64,000 nucleotides of DNA. Source: Zingiber officinale (Eukaryota; Streptophyta; Magnoliopsida; Zingiberales; Zingiberaceae). A program made the translations under genes and the position numbers. Position 1 is the stretch's first letter, and each line of letters opens with the position of its first letter. The notes below the pieces were generated by a model. The model worked only from the letters and a program-made list of their open reading frames with translations. It searched no databases and was not told where the DNA came from. The stretch lies in assembly GCF_018446385.1 (NCBI RefSeq), contig NC_056002.1, forward strand, positions 28,878,636-28,942,635, given 5' to 3'. Below are positions 47,823-59,660 of the stretch, one piece after another.

Positions 47823-49424
47823 ATGGCCGGCTCAAATATTCATCCACCCAAATTCGAAGGGGACTTCTCATGGTGGAAGAAGAAAATGGAGGTATTTTTC
47901 AATACCGATTTTGACATTATGCTAATTATGAGAAGTGGTTTTGAAGAACCCAAGGATGAACACAATGAGACAATCGACATAAGAAGATGGACCAAAAGGC
48001 AAAAAGAAGAGCATCTAGCAAATTTCGATGCAATGCATCACCTACTACATGTTCTTCCACAACAAGAAGTAACAAGAATTGGAAACTATACAAGTGCCAA
48101 AGACTTGTGGGAAAAGCTAGTGGAGCTTCATGAAGGGACATCGGAAGCAAAATTGGCAAAAAGAGACCTCCTTCGAACTCAACTCAACAATATCAAGCTT
48201 GAGAAAGGAGAAAAGGTATCAATTTTACATTCTAGAATTAAGGAAATTATTAATGGGCTAACAAGTGTAGGTGAGACACTTTCAAATCGAGACATGATGA
48301 TGAAAGCCCTAAATGCTTTCCCAAGAACCACAACTTGGAGCTCCATTGTAGATTCATACTACATATCAAAGGATCTATAGAAATCCTCTCTAGATGAACT
48401 CTTCTCAACAATGGAGCTTCATGAAACAAGATTGAAGGATTAGATGGAGAAGCTCATAGATCAAGAGGAGTAGTCCTTGTGGCAAACAAGGGAAAGGGAA
48501 AGAAGGAGAAATCTTCATCACCACCATCTTCCGACTCCGAAGAATCAAGTGCCTCAATGGATAGCGATCAAGAGGCATATATGGTAAGGAAGATGAGAAA
48601 GACATTTAAATCTTTTTCTTCTAACAAATCTCATGTTAGGAAAAGTTCTAGAAGCAAAAGTAGGACAAGGAAGATCATTTGCTATAATTGTCAAGGAGAA
48701 GGACACATAAGAGATGATTGTCCTTTCTTGAAGAAGAAGGAAGGGAAGAAGAAGGAGGAGAAGAAGACAAAAGAAAAAGGAAGAGGAGCACCATGTAGTC
48801 AATTTTGCTCTAATGGGAATTGATGATGTAGCCTCCACCTCATCTGAAAATGAAGAGGGAAAGAGCTCGAGTGAAGATGAAGAAGGGAGCTCAAGTGAAG
48901 GGGGAGGTCAAACATCGGATTCGGACGTCTTGGTAAGTGAGGTATACAATCTTCCTCCTTATGTTTTAATTAAGATCATTAAAAGTACAAATAATGATTT
49001 GTTCAAGGCAAAAAGGAAAAATAAAACCTTGAAAAATGACATTTGCATGCTTAAAGAAAAATTAGAATCCATGTCTATTAGGGAGGATGATATGCATGCT
49101 TCTTCTACTAATTCAAATGATTCATATTTAGAAGAAGAAAATAAGGCTTTAAGGGAAAAGGTAGAATACCTTACAAATGCCCTTAGAAAATTTGAAATTG
49201 GATCTAAAACCCTAAACATGATAATTGGGATCCAAAGGGTAAGTTTTAAGAAAAATGGGTTAGGATACAATGAATCCAACAATGAAAAGACCTACCATTG
49301 TCTACTTGCTAGGGGGCAATCAACAACCAAGACCATAGATAGAAAACGGATCCCCAAGGAATATTTGATTAATCCAATTAGAAAGAATTTCTATTGGGAG
49401 TCAAAATCAATCCTCAAGGGTTAG
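47823..49424 (+). pseudogene. Broken gag of element B
   Basis: The first 185 codons (MAGSNIHPPKFEGDFSWWKKKMEVFF to YYISKDL) form the N-terminal and UBN2-like capsid regions, with LWEKLVELHEGTSEAKLAKRDLL. A TAG follows at 48378, a second in-frame stop soon after, and then frameshifts. The CCHC knuckle CYNCQGEGHIRDDC (about 48680-48721) and a Lys/Ser-rich region are in a second frame. An acidic Ser/Glu stretch, a coiled coil and an ending NPIRKNFYWESKSILKG are in a third (48813-49424). Full-length Gag cannot be made without skipping these breaks. Confidence 0.88.
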
Positions 49425-50363
49425 AGGATTTTAGGTCAAGTCAACCGTGGAAATCATAATTCAAATCCTTGAAAATGGTTGACTTGAGACCTTAAGGGGG
49501 AGCACTTAGCCTTGATAGAAATTCATGATCAAAAGGGCTAAGTAGAGGTTACCTTTATCTCACAATGACTTGCATTATTTTCTAACCATAAATGTGAGAT
49601 ATTAGGATGATACAAATAATTCACTTATGCTTATGACATTTTGATGAGTTATGTGATGTATCAATTTTTAGTGATCAAAGGCCAATTATGGGGAAAGAAA
49701 ATGTTTAATTAATGGACATCTTGCCCATTGATCATAGTTGGACATTTCAAATATTTTGAAAATAATTTTATGTTTTATTTACAGTGGATAGTTATTTTAA
49801 AACATATGAATTCAAAACTAGGGTTTAATTTGATACAAACTTGAGTGTTTTTCAAGGTGTTTGAGTTTTTATCAAAACTTCAAAAATATGATGAATTTTC
49901 ATGAAAACATATTTTTTTCTTATTAAAGGGCATTAAAAGAAATATGTGTTCAAAATTTCATGATTTTTTTGAATTTTCTAGAATTTTTTATGCATTTCTG
50001 AAGTTGACTTCGGAAGGCTGAAATTCAGCTTAGTAATGTGCCAGTCGACTGCGACAGTTAGTAGTCGACTGGTACCTGTTTTCCAGCACTGTCAAGAGCT
50101 GGTTTTGGGAAATTTTAAGTCCCCATTGATACCTAGGTATGTGTACATGTTTGGTACAATTTTTGATGGTGTCAAAGTGGGAGAAATGGGAAAGGTTTAA
50201 GTTAGAAACCTAATTGTGTGAAAAACTTGAAAATTAAGGTTGAAGAGCATATGTTAAGGGGGAGCTTGGGAATTATGCTTCATGTTTACATATTGCTTTT
50301 AATTTTCATATTGTTATTAATACCTAACTTAAACATATTACCACACATCAAAAAGGGGGAGAT
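49425..50363 (+). promoter_or_regulatory. Element B 3' internal region with three polypurine tracts
   Basis: Non-coding. AAGGGGGAGC occurs near 49492 and again near 50256, and AAAAAGGGGGAGAT directly abuts the 3' LTR. Two CAGTCGACTG-type palindromes also occur near 50041-50080, outside the LTRs. The multiple tracts parallel element A. Confidence 0.8.
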
Positions 50364-51471
50364 TGTTGGTGCAATCGACCTAAGTTTGATCGGTACGATC
50401 ATGATTTTGATATGTGTGTCAAAGAGTTTAAGTTAGGCTTTCATATGTGTTTGATACGTGTGTTTGAGCCTTGCAGGACTTGGTGAAACCCACATGAGGA
50501 GCTTGGTGCAACTAAGCTTGGGAAACACATCCTAGGGCTCGGATTCTTGAGTCGGTGAAGGATGGTGTGAAAGGGATCCGAGGGACTGCCGGACAAGGAG
50601 CAACGGAGTGGAGCCGAGGGAAGTAGACTTCAGGGCAACGTGAAGGATGACATGGAGAGGAGCCGCGGGCTCGGGTGCATCTGAGGGACGAAGGCCAAGG
50701 AAGAAGACTTCAAGGGTGACTTTGGAGAGGATGAGTGTGAGTGTGTAACAAGGTGCAGTCCAGTTGGTTGCAACTTTTAGCAGTCGACTGCACCAGTCGA
50801 CTGCACTAGTTGACTGCATGTTTTAGCAATCGACTGCACCAGTCGACTGCATGTTTTAGCAATCAACTGGCAGAGAACAGAAGCATTCTGTTCGCTCAGC
50901 AAACAACTACCAGTCGACTGGTAGTTTTAGCAGTCGACTGGTAAATGACCGTTGGTGCTAGAAAGTAGTCGTTGGCTACCTCTAACGGTAACACCAGTCG
51001 ACTGGTGCCGAGATGAGTTGATACGATGATCAACTCTCTCCTCTTATTTAAGGGAAGCTTTGGGGCTTGAAGGAGGTTACTCATATTTATTGAATAACTC
51101 CTTGTCATTGCCCAAAGCTTCCAAGCCTACTCTCTTCCTCCTAAACCTAAGTTCATCATTGTAAAGAGGAAGAGATCCTTTGTGAGAGATTTGCTCCACT
51201 GAAAAGGAGAAAGCTCTAGCTGGAGATTGCCGGGGATTGATCCACCAAAGGATCAAGGGCTCGTCCACTTCAAGGACACGCCGTGGAGTAGGAGCAAGCA
51301 ATCTCTGAACCACGTTACATCGAGCTTGTTAGCGATTTGGTATTCTTTCTTTATTGTTTTCATTAGTTAGTTGTATTTCCGTGTGTGCACTAATCTTTTG
51401 TAGAGAAGAAAAGAAGTTGGGGGTGACCTAGCTATCCAACCCCCCTTCTAGTCGGCCACCGATCACTTACA
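50364..51471 (+). repeat. 3' LTR of element B
   Basis: 1108 bp, 61 longer than the 5' LTR. The gain is in the palindrome array (about 50778-50875), where extra CAGTCGACTGCACCAGTCG units occur. Near 50993 the 3' LTR instead has fewer units than the 5' LTR. Confidence 0.95.
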
Positions 51472-52364
51472 ATGATATCTTGCTAGATGACACTCATTAC
51501 TTATGTATCTAAATATTGATTTGGGTACATTGCCAACGTTACGAGAACTTATTGGGTCACACACAAAGAACAAGTAGATTTGGAGATGGGTTCATATGAT
51601 GAATCATTGGATTAAGTCTAATTCGAATTGGACTTATTGAGTTAGACTCAATTGGATCTAATTATTGGATTAAGTCCAATTCAAACTAAACTCAAGAAGT
51701 CAATTCAAATTAATAAAATGTGATTCATTGAATTTGAAATTGCATGAGATTAATTGAGTAAAACTCGATTAAATTAGACTTGAGTTAGACTCAAGTGAAT
51801 TAGACTTGAGTTAGACTCAAGTGAGGATTAATGGAGATATTCATTGAATTTCAAAATTCAATGAATCATTTCATTCAATTTTCAAAATTGAATCTAAAAT
51901 GAGGAGTTTCAAGTGTGGTCCTTAATGGAGTGTAAATACTCATTAAGACTCATTAATTGAATTAATGCTCATTAAGTGTTTTCATTAGATGAAAATACTT
52001 AAGCATTTTTTCTTTATTTTTTGGGCAGATCTTCATTCTCTCCTTCCTCTCTTCTCTTCTTGGCCAAAATCCTTTTTCTAGGTTGCTAGCACAACCTTAG
52101 GTGGTTTTCTTCTTCTACTTGTGAGTTTGTGAGACAAATAAAGACAAGGCTTGTTTGTGTGGATACCATAGAGGCGCGAACGTGTGATCGTGCTGTGATC
52201 CAAGCTGTCTAGAGTCCGTGTGCACGCATCAAAGGTATTACCTTTTTCACGCTCTTTTAGAAAAGTTAGTATATTTTTCTTTCCCTTCGCATGAATCTCT
52301 TGGAGGAACTAGATGGTTTCCACTGCGCATAAGCGTGTTTAGCGCTCTAGTTCCTTACATTCTT

Positions 52365-52993
52365 CAGTGAGAAGCTTTCTAGGACCAAGAAAAATAATTC
52401 TACCTATGACTTAGAGTTCTATGCCATTGTGCAGTCCTTGAAGCATTGACAATACTACTTAGTACAGAAAGAATTTATCATGTTTACTGATAATGAAGTA
52501 TTAAAGTATATCAATGGTCAACATAAGCTGAGCAGGCGGCATGCCAAGTGGGTGATTTACTTACAAGAGTTCACCTTTACACTAAGGTACCAAGTTGGAA
52601 GTGTGAACCATGTCATATATTCTCTGAGTTGACGTTCTTCATTACTCACCACCATGAGTACTACCATTGCGGGCTTTGAGGTTTTTCTAGATATGTATGT
52701 AGCTGACCCATCATTCGAAAGGATATTCCAGGAGGTACATGATGGTTACTAACATGATTTTATTTTGCATAATGGTTATCTGTTTCGTGGGTTTCAGTTG
52801 TGCATTCCAGATTACTTTCTAAGATAGTAGATTATAACCGAGCTTCATAATGAGGGACACTTTGGACGTGATATGACGTTAGCCCTCATCTTTGCCAATT
52901 TCTATTGCCCCAAGTTGACCAACGATGTGGTTCACTTTATTGATCGATGTTCTGTTTGCTAGCGGTCTAAAGGGGTTCTAACCAATGCAAGCT
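52365..52993 (+). pseudogene. Gypsy RNase H end and integrase zinc finger
   Basis: Continues the gypsy frame with SEKLSRTKKNNSTYDLEFYAIV, FIMFTDNEVLKYINGQ, RRHAKWVIYLQEF and a YQVG-type end. The integrase zinc-binding region follows: HNEGHFGRDMTLALIFANFY and DRCSVC carry the His-His and Cys-Cys pairs. Several stops are present. Confidence 0.85.
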
Positions 52994-52998
52994 TGTAT

Positions 52999-55646
52999 TG
53001 TTAGATTTTGAGGAATGTCCTAAGGTAATTGATCCTGTCCGAAGGCTGAATCAATGGACGCTGGGCACGTGGCACTCTCCGGATAGCTGACGTGGATCAA
53101 CGACTGATCGTACGAAACTCCGGCGAACCTGCACAGAAGTCGGGCCGGGAAGGGGTTCCCGGCGACGACCCTCCGACGCTCAAGTCAGTTAAGCAGACAG
53201 CAAAAAGTGGCTCCGAATATCAAAGAACGCGTACCTCCGGCGAAGGATGAGGGTCTTTATATAGGGCTGGGGAGAAGCGGATGCACACATACCGAGGTGT
53301 ACACGTGTCCTTAGCCCATACCCTAGTAAGGGCCTGTTAGTGAGCTTACCTGATCCCATACTGCTACAGTCCAAGCATGTCTTCGATGGGACAGCGGAAT
53401 CCCCTGTCGTAAGATTTGGAGTATGGCCTAAACGTGGAACATGCCCGCTGTCAGGAAAAGATGTCCCTTGTCCTTTTCCACTTTGCTTCTGGCCGGTCGT
53501 TCGGCCGACCGGCCTGTGCTCCGGGCGTCCGACCGGCTTGCTGCCTTACGTCCGGCCGGGCGCATATAGTGGTCTACTTGGAAGATTCTCAGTGATGTGC
53601 TTTGTGGAGACTGTTAGCAGTATGCTTCCTCATGTTTCGGCCGAGCGTGTCCTCCGCTCGGCCCTACAATCTTGTACCATGAGCGTCGGGGCCCAGCTTC
53701 CTACTGGGGCGCCCTTGGCCATCAGTTAGACCCCGGTCAGTCGGCCGGGCGTTCGACCCACCCATCTCCGGTCGGCCACCTGGCCCTTTGACTTCCACGT
53801 GGCGTTGACTCCCTAGAGTGGGGGTCCCCTGTTCTTACTGCCGGATCAGTAATCATCTTACAGTTTTTACTAAATATAGATTTACTACTTAGTGCATATT
53901 ATATATTTGATTATCTTAAACTCATTTACTGAATGCCCACAATACAATTCATAGCATGAGAGAAATTATGATTGGATCACAACTAGTGATTATCTCTACA
54001 TGTGTAATTATGAACGTATTGAAATTTCTCTAGTCATCGAATTGATGCATTCAAATATCATCAATCTGTAAGACTAACATGGGTTATACTCCTTGGTTTG
54101 CCAAGTAACTATTTTCTCTTTGGCTGGAGATATTAGGATGTCGAGAGTTAAAGGTGGATGCTAGTTATGGTAACTAGTTTATTGGAGTGACTCATTGTAA
54201 GACTTTATATGATTATCTATATATATATGGATATGTCTGTGAATCTCTTACTCTAGTTTGAGTGCAAGTTTCCTTCGACTTGAGGTATACAAGTCATCTT
54301 GGTCATGGAGACTTACACTTTGACATCTTAAGCAAGCACCTCATTGAGGTGTGGACCCGGGATGATTGAGTATAAGTCAAAATACTCGAAGATATTTGGA
54401 TAGCCCATAGAGGATTCACCACTTCTTGCGAGGAGACATATGCCCTATGGACACTCGTTAGGATTATTACTCAAAGTCTTTGGCCAAATCATCACATGTT
54501 AAGATTACGAGACTCTTATACACATGTACGAGTAATTTGAATCCGTAGAAGGAGGAAGTATTACTTGGGCTAGGTGTAACATAGTCAGTCTAGTGGGGAC
54601 AAACATATAGATCATGTCCTGAACCAAGTGGGTATAAGACGAGTAAAAGGAATAAGGCGACTCACTGTAGTTACTAAAGGGTTTAGAATTAGTTTAAGAT
54701 TAACTATAATTTTCTAGCTAATTGTGGATTATGATGTATTGCTAGGTGCTACTCATGATCGTTCTATAATTAAGTAGTTAATTATGGACGACCAAGATGA
54801 ACCATGAATCTATTGAGTCACACGCACTAATGAGTCTCTAAAAGACGTAAAATAAGTTAAAGAATAGGATTCATAGATCAAGAGATAAATATTTGGTTGG
54901 ACTATAAATAAGACAAATATGGAAATATTTGTCATGATGGAAGAGCAGATGAGCTATATCTCTTATGGTAGAGTTGAACCATATTTGGTTTAATCATGAA
55001 TTAATCATGAACCAACTTAGTTTAGTTATGAACCAAACCAAGGAGTTAAAGGATTAATTTTTTATTAAGGGATAATAGATTGGGTTTGGACTTTCTAATC
55101 CAACTCATTAAAGAGGATTATATATATAGATGTAATTGGGAGAGAATTAGATAGAAGTTTCATTATTTGGTTGATTGACTTTTGGAAACCCAATCCTCCT
55201 CTTCCTCTCCTCTCTCTCCCACCGCCAACAAGAGGGTGCTCCCTCTTGTTGCCGTGACCACCACAAGGGAGAAAAACTCTCCCTTGTGTGCTTCTCTTCT
55301 TCTTCCTCTTGATCCCTCTTCTTCGCTTGTGGTTAGTAACTTCCGAAGGAGAGACTTATACTCAAGAAGTTGTCTTGAGGAGCTCAGCATAGATATGAAT
55401 AGAGGCGAGGTTCGACAACGTCACTACGGATGATGCCCTTCTCATTACATGTCATCCGTAAGGTATACCTAGCGTAAATTTATTTTTTTTATAAAAATTT
55501 TAATTATGCGATCATGTTTAGCATGTTGTATCCTTGTATGTGTGTATGTGTGATGTAATAATTAGGAATTATTATTATTTTACTTTTTATTGCGTATGTT
55601 TACGAAACGTGTTCTAGCACGCACCTGCATCGGGTATATCCCAACA
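52999..55646 (+). mobile_element. Solo LTR (about 1.83 kb) with a nested solo LTR
   Basis: TGTTAGATTT at the left and ATCCCAACA at the right are flanked by a perfect duplication tgtat (52994-52998 and 55647-55651). Removal restores the gypsy frame GCA AGC TTG TAT ACT CTC CTA. After removing the nested insertion, about 1.83 kb remains without internal genes. A short coding-like frame on both strands near 55180-55430 is CT-rich leader-like DNA, not a gene. Confidence 0.88.
53030..53848 (+). mobile_element. Nested solo LTR, 819 bp
   Basis: It begins TGATCCTGTCC and ends TGCCGGATCA (inverted TGATCC/GGATCA ends), flanked by perfect duplication gtaat (53025-53029 and 53849-53853). It is GC-rich, with CGGCCGACCGGCC-type words at 53500-53560 and a TATATAGG near 53257. 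The 129-residue frame inside it has no known domain. Confidence 0.85.
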
Positions 55647-55651
55647 TGTAT

Positions 55652-56530
55652 ACTCTCCTACCCATTCCTGAAGCTCTTTGGCATGATGTCAGCATGGATT
55701 TCATATTGGAATTATCCTGCACCCAATGAACCTCAGACTCAGTTCTTATTGTTGTTGATAGTTTTTCAAAGATGGCGCATTTTGTAGCTTGCAAGAAGAC
55801 TATGGATGCTATTTAGATTGTCTATCTTTACTTCAAAGAGATCGTGCGTTTACATGGCATTCCTCGGTCCATGACTTCAGATTGAGATACCAAATTCATC
55901 AGTCACTTCTAGAAGAACTTATGGGAGAAATTGGGGACACAGTTAAATTTTAGTAGTGCTTACGACCCTCAGACAGATGGTCAAACTGAGGTGGCGAATT
56001 AGAGTCTGATCAATCTTTTGAGATGCCTTTCAGGAACTAAACCAAAACAATGGGACTTAGTGTTACCTCAAACAGAGTTTGCCTACAACAGATCGAAAAA
56101 TAGGACCACGAGATTGAGTCTTTTTGAGATTGTCTATGGTAAGAATCTATCAAGAGTTCTAGACTTAACCTCTGTTCCACGTGTAGGGCAAATTAGTCCT
56201 AAAGTAGATGAAATGACATATCATCTTTGAGATATTCATGAGCAAGTGAAACTGCAATTATGGAAAACAATACTAAGTATTAGCTCATTTCGATCGTCAT
56301 CGTCGACAGGTACTTTTTTAGAGAGATTTTGTCTGGGTTGTATTGACTCGTGATCCTTTTCCTATTGGAGGATAAAATAAGCTAAAGGATAAAAAAATCA
56401 GACCATGCGAGATACTGCAGAAGATTAACGACAATGTCTATAGGTTGAGCCTTCCTAGTTATCTGAAGACTTCTGATGTCTTTAATGTGAAACACCTAAC
56501 TCCTTATTTGACAATTGTTAAATAAGTTAA
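55652..56530 (+). pseudogene. Gypsy integrase core and C-terminus
   Basis: Pieces in order: LPIPEALWHDVSMDFILEL, VDSFSKMAHFVACKKT, TKFISHF, NFSSAYDPQTDGQTEVAN (with the catalytic Glu), QWDLVLPQTEFAYNRSKN, then FNVKHLTPYL. This is the DDE integrase of a gypsy element, with stops at several points. Confidence 0.85.
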
Positions 56531-58190
56531 TTTGATCTCGAGAATGAGTTCTTTTTAAGCTGAGAAGACTGATGCAGGTCAAACCCGTGTTGAAGCCTAA
56601 TATGATCCTTCAAAATTCAAATAGATATAACTTTTGACTCGGAACTTGAAATCATGCTTTGTCTGTCGTCACACGTATAGAATTCGAAATCCTATATTTA
56701 TTACTAGTAAAACTATAACCGTCAAATTTTCAACTCCAAATTCAGCCATTTAAACTCTTTTTAGGGCTTTTGTTATTTTAGGTCATTTGTATTTTTTAAA
56801 TATTTAAGATAATTTTTATATTTTTAATATTTCTTAGAAAAAATTTATTTTAATCTACTTAATTTTGAGTTAAAATTGTTAAGTCATCAGACTGTAAGAT
56901 ATCTTATCCGGTAAGCAAGACGCCAAGAAACAAGGAGACCTGTCCGTCGATTGCCCACCTCGGAACATCCATCCAACTACGCAATGGCTTGCAAATGACA
57001 CCGACTGGAACAAAGAAAGAGAGAGGACGACAGGGCAGTAACGGACTCACCTCCACGCCCATAATTGCCTCCTGCATGCATAAGGGAAGGGAAGAAGATT
57101 GGTTATTCCCTCTGGCACGCTGCGACAGTGCTGCATGCATGCCGTCAGCCACTGGCAGTGCGCTCGTGATCATCAGCATCGCGCTAGCTCTCCCTGGGCT
57201 GGGTGGTCCCAACTCCCAAGCCCAGACCTGCACTTTTGTTTCATATCCTCTGCAAGCTGACACTCCACCGATGACAGAGGGACTGTGTATGTATGTATGC
57301 ATTAACCAGCTGGCAGCAGCAATGAAGCTTCCGATCGAGCACAGCGATCGATCGATCGAGTTGGGCCTGCCCAATCTGCTACTCGTACATCCAGCTTCGC
57401 AGGCCGAGGGATGGTGAGCTGAGAAATGTCAAGCGCGCCAAGTCCAATATGAAGAAAAGCGATCGACAAACTGCAGTCTGCATGTTCTAACATCGATCAA
57501 ATGCAAGAATTGGGCTTTCCATGAGTACGTACTACCATCAGTCATATTAAATATGAAGGCTAGAGAGTACTCTGTTTCGATAGATTCCAATTCTAAAGCA
57601 CACAAAAATCAAACACCCAACTGTTAATACAAAGTCAGATTCACTGTCTGAGATATGAGGTATGCGTGGAAGCATAATTAATATTTGAGGAAATGAGAAT
57701 ATAGATTAAAATGGAAAAGTTGGTATACACACTCCTTACAATTTGCTCTCTTAATGTTTTTACTTGGTCACTTATTTTTCAAGTTCATGACAGATTCCTA
57801 TTATAGTGCAAAATGGAACCATCTAGTCGTTCATTAAAACTAGTCCATAATATTAAACTCTTGACGACTTTCCAAAGCACTTATTCACTTTCCAAGTCTG
57901 GCCATTATTTCCAATGAGCTCTAGAAGATATAGTCAAACTAGATTTTGATTGATTGATGAGTCACAAAGATTACAAATTAATATAGTTTATTACTATTTT
58001 AAGGATTAACGTAATTAATATCTATATGGATAATTATTCTAATAAATATTAAAGTTAATTTTCAACGAATATAAAATATTTTATTAAATTCTTGATCTTT
58101 TCATATAAATAATCTTTGTGTAGGACAAATGCCCTCCATGATTTATTATTATTATTATTTTTTTTTATGGGGAGCCATTTAAGAAAAGTT
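56531..58190. other. Gypsy 3' flank and unassigned moderately GC-rich stretch
   Basis: 56531-56890 is probably the remaining non-coding end of the gypsy element. At 56904-57493 GC content rises, and open frames exist on both strands (142 aa plus, 156 aa minus) with CATGCATG and CGATCGATCGATCGA words. Neither looks like a known protein, and the double-strand openness argues against coding. 57500-58190 is AT-rich and empty. Confidence 0.35.
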
Positions 58191-58194
58191 ACTA

Positions 58195-58960
58195 AAATGA
58201 TGACTTTACTTTTACTCTGACACCCTCTTAGTTTGTAATTTTGAATTGCTTTTTGAATTTATTAAACTTATCAATTGTGACTATTTTAGTCACGATGTCT
58301 ATAAACTGATCATCTATCATAATACGCTTCATGCATATTTCTCCCTGATTAATTAAATCTCGAATGAAGTGATGTCCCGTATCAATATGCTTAGATAATT
58401 AATGGAAGACTAATTTGTTTATCATTATAATTTCAAATATATTGTCACAATAAATATTATTGTTGACTCATCTTACTGAATTTTAAAATTTTTAAAATTC
58501 TCTTAATCCAAACTGTCTCACAAGTTGCATATGTTGCGACTATGGATTTTGTTTCGGTTGATATCCAAAGGTAATTTTGTGGTTATTGATCGATCCTACC
58601 CATCATTATCTGTGTATACATAAATTTGAAATTATTTTCTTTTTTAACTAATGTCATGATTCTTTGTACCCTTAAGGTATCTTAACATCTTTTTTGCTGC
58701 TATCAAATAAATTTTGCTTGGTTCATTTAAGAATCTGAAAAGCAAACTTATTTAATGTGTGATATTTAGCCTTGTGTTGAGATAGATTAAGGAACAAATT
58801 AATTTCCTATAGTGAGTGGCATTGACCTTTTCTCTATTCTCATTAATTAACTTGATAATAGGAGTGATAATAATCATTTTATTACATTCTTTAGACTCTT
58901 ATATTCAGTGATCTTATCTGAAAGTTAGGAAGATAGGTAGCTGGATACTCCACTCTGAGG
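58195..58960 (-). pseudogene. Decayed Copia RNase H fragment
   Basis: On the minus strand, despite many stops, the blocks W.GS.N..KIT.GY, NNNIYCDNI, SKHIDTGHHFIRDLINQGEICMKRI and DIVTK..TIDKFNKFKKQF follow the order of the C-terminal RNase H region of Copia elements (typically CDN.., RTKHIDIR.HFIRD, ADI.TKAL). No LTR belonging to it was identified. Confidence 0.7.
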
Positions 58961-59399
58961 TTGATTGGATGAAGACTTCTCGCTATTTTGTACATCACAA
59001 AAAATATTAGTGTCAAGTCAGGGAAGGAGCCTTCCGATGCTCAAGTCAGTAATATAGTTTTGGAGAAGAATAGAAAAAAAAAAACTATAGTAGTAAGCGT
59101 GTAAAAATATGTAGCATCACATACCTTCGCTTGTAGGTGAATATCTCCTTTTATAATGTCACTGTTGTACTTATGCATGAATTACGAGACACTTCCATAA
59201 AAGGACAAACCATAAAGTGACCTGACACCATTCATAAAATGAGCCCGTAAATTTTTGTGATTGGACAGGCTGGAAGCTTTTAAAGTGTGATTTACCTGTA
59301 GAATATGTTGGTGCAGGAAGCATCCGACGATCGAACCTAAGTTTTGATAATGGCAAAGGGATTCAAAGTTAAGATTCTCTGTCATCTAACATGTTGAAT

Positions 59400-59660
59400 G
59401 AGTGTTTCAGGAAAGTCCTAACTGCGGTTAGGCAGGTGAAAACTCTAGGGGGTGGTAACCCTAGGTCCTAGGGGGTGGTAACCCTAGGTGGAGAAAAGTC
59501 CTAGCTGTGGTTAGGCAAAGGCAAAAAACCCTAGGGGGTGGTAACCCTAGGTCATAGGGGGTGGTAACCCTATGCGGAAAGTCTTGGCAGGTCGATGACT
59601 TCAGGCAAAAAGTCCTAGGGGGTGGTAACCCTAGGTGGAAAGTCCTGGTGTCGCGAACCA
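59400..59660 (+). repeat. Short tandem repeats in LTR E
   Basis: The word AGGGGGTGGTAACCCTAGGT and variants occur six or so times, alternating with AAAGTCCTARCTGYGGTTAGG. Both words can fold back (ACCCTAGGT and CCTAAC..GTTAGG). Confidence 0.85.

Larger units (their letters stand above)
46714..51471 (+). mobile_element. Complete gag-only Copia-like LTR retrotransposon (element B)
   Basis: LTRs at 46714-47760 and 50364-51471 both run TGTTGGTGCA to GATCACTTACA, with perfect duplication atgat (46709-46713 and 51472-51476). A primer site TGGTATCAGAGC starts at 47763 and the polypurine tract AAAAAGGGGGAGAT ends at 50363. Between them is gag only; about 900 bases after gag lack pol. It is the same design as element A, but on the plus strand and in a different LTR family. 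Confidence 0.95.
45833..52359 (+). mobile_element. Solo LTR (about 1.76 kb) holding nested element B
   Basis: TGTTAGTATT at the left and CCTTACA at the right are flanked by a perfect duplication ttctt (45828-45832 and 52360-52364); removing it restores the gypsy frame GTT GCT TTC TTC AGT GAG. Within it lies the complete element B (46714-51471 plus one atgat). What is left, 45833-46713 and 51477-52359, is about 1.76 kb with no internal genes, so a solo LTR. A TATATAAGG near 46312 fits plus orientation. Confidence 0.88.
45157..56530 (+). mobile_element. Ty3/gypsy retrotransposon pol, split by two insertions
   Basis: Three pieces join in order once two TSD-flanked insertions are removed: 45157-45832 (reverse transcriptase and start of RNase H), 52365-52993 (RNase H and integrase zinc finger) and 55652-56530 (integrase core and C-terminus). 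The order RT, RNase H, integrase identifies Ty3/gypsy. No LTR of this element was identified and the 5' part (gag, protease) is missing. It carries many stops. Confidence 0.85.

Noticed and set aside
45157..56530. Possible endogenous pararetrovirus
   Set aside because: The reverse transcriptase is followed by RNase H and then a zinc-binding, DDE integrase, the order of Ty3/gypsy. Plant pararetroviruses lack an integrase.
56904..57417. 142-aa plus and 156-aa minus frames as a gene
   Set aside because: Both strands are open over the same GC-rich stretch and neither product has a recognisable domain or splice context.
59400..59660. CRISPR-like repeat array
   Set aside because: Repeats are directly adjacent, lack unique spacers of constant length, and lie in a plant LTR.
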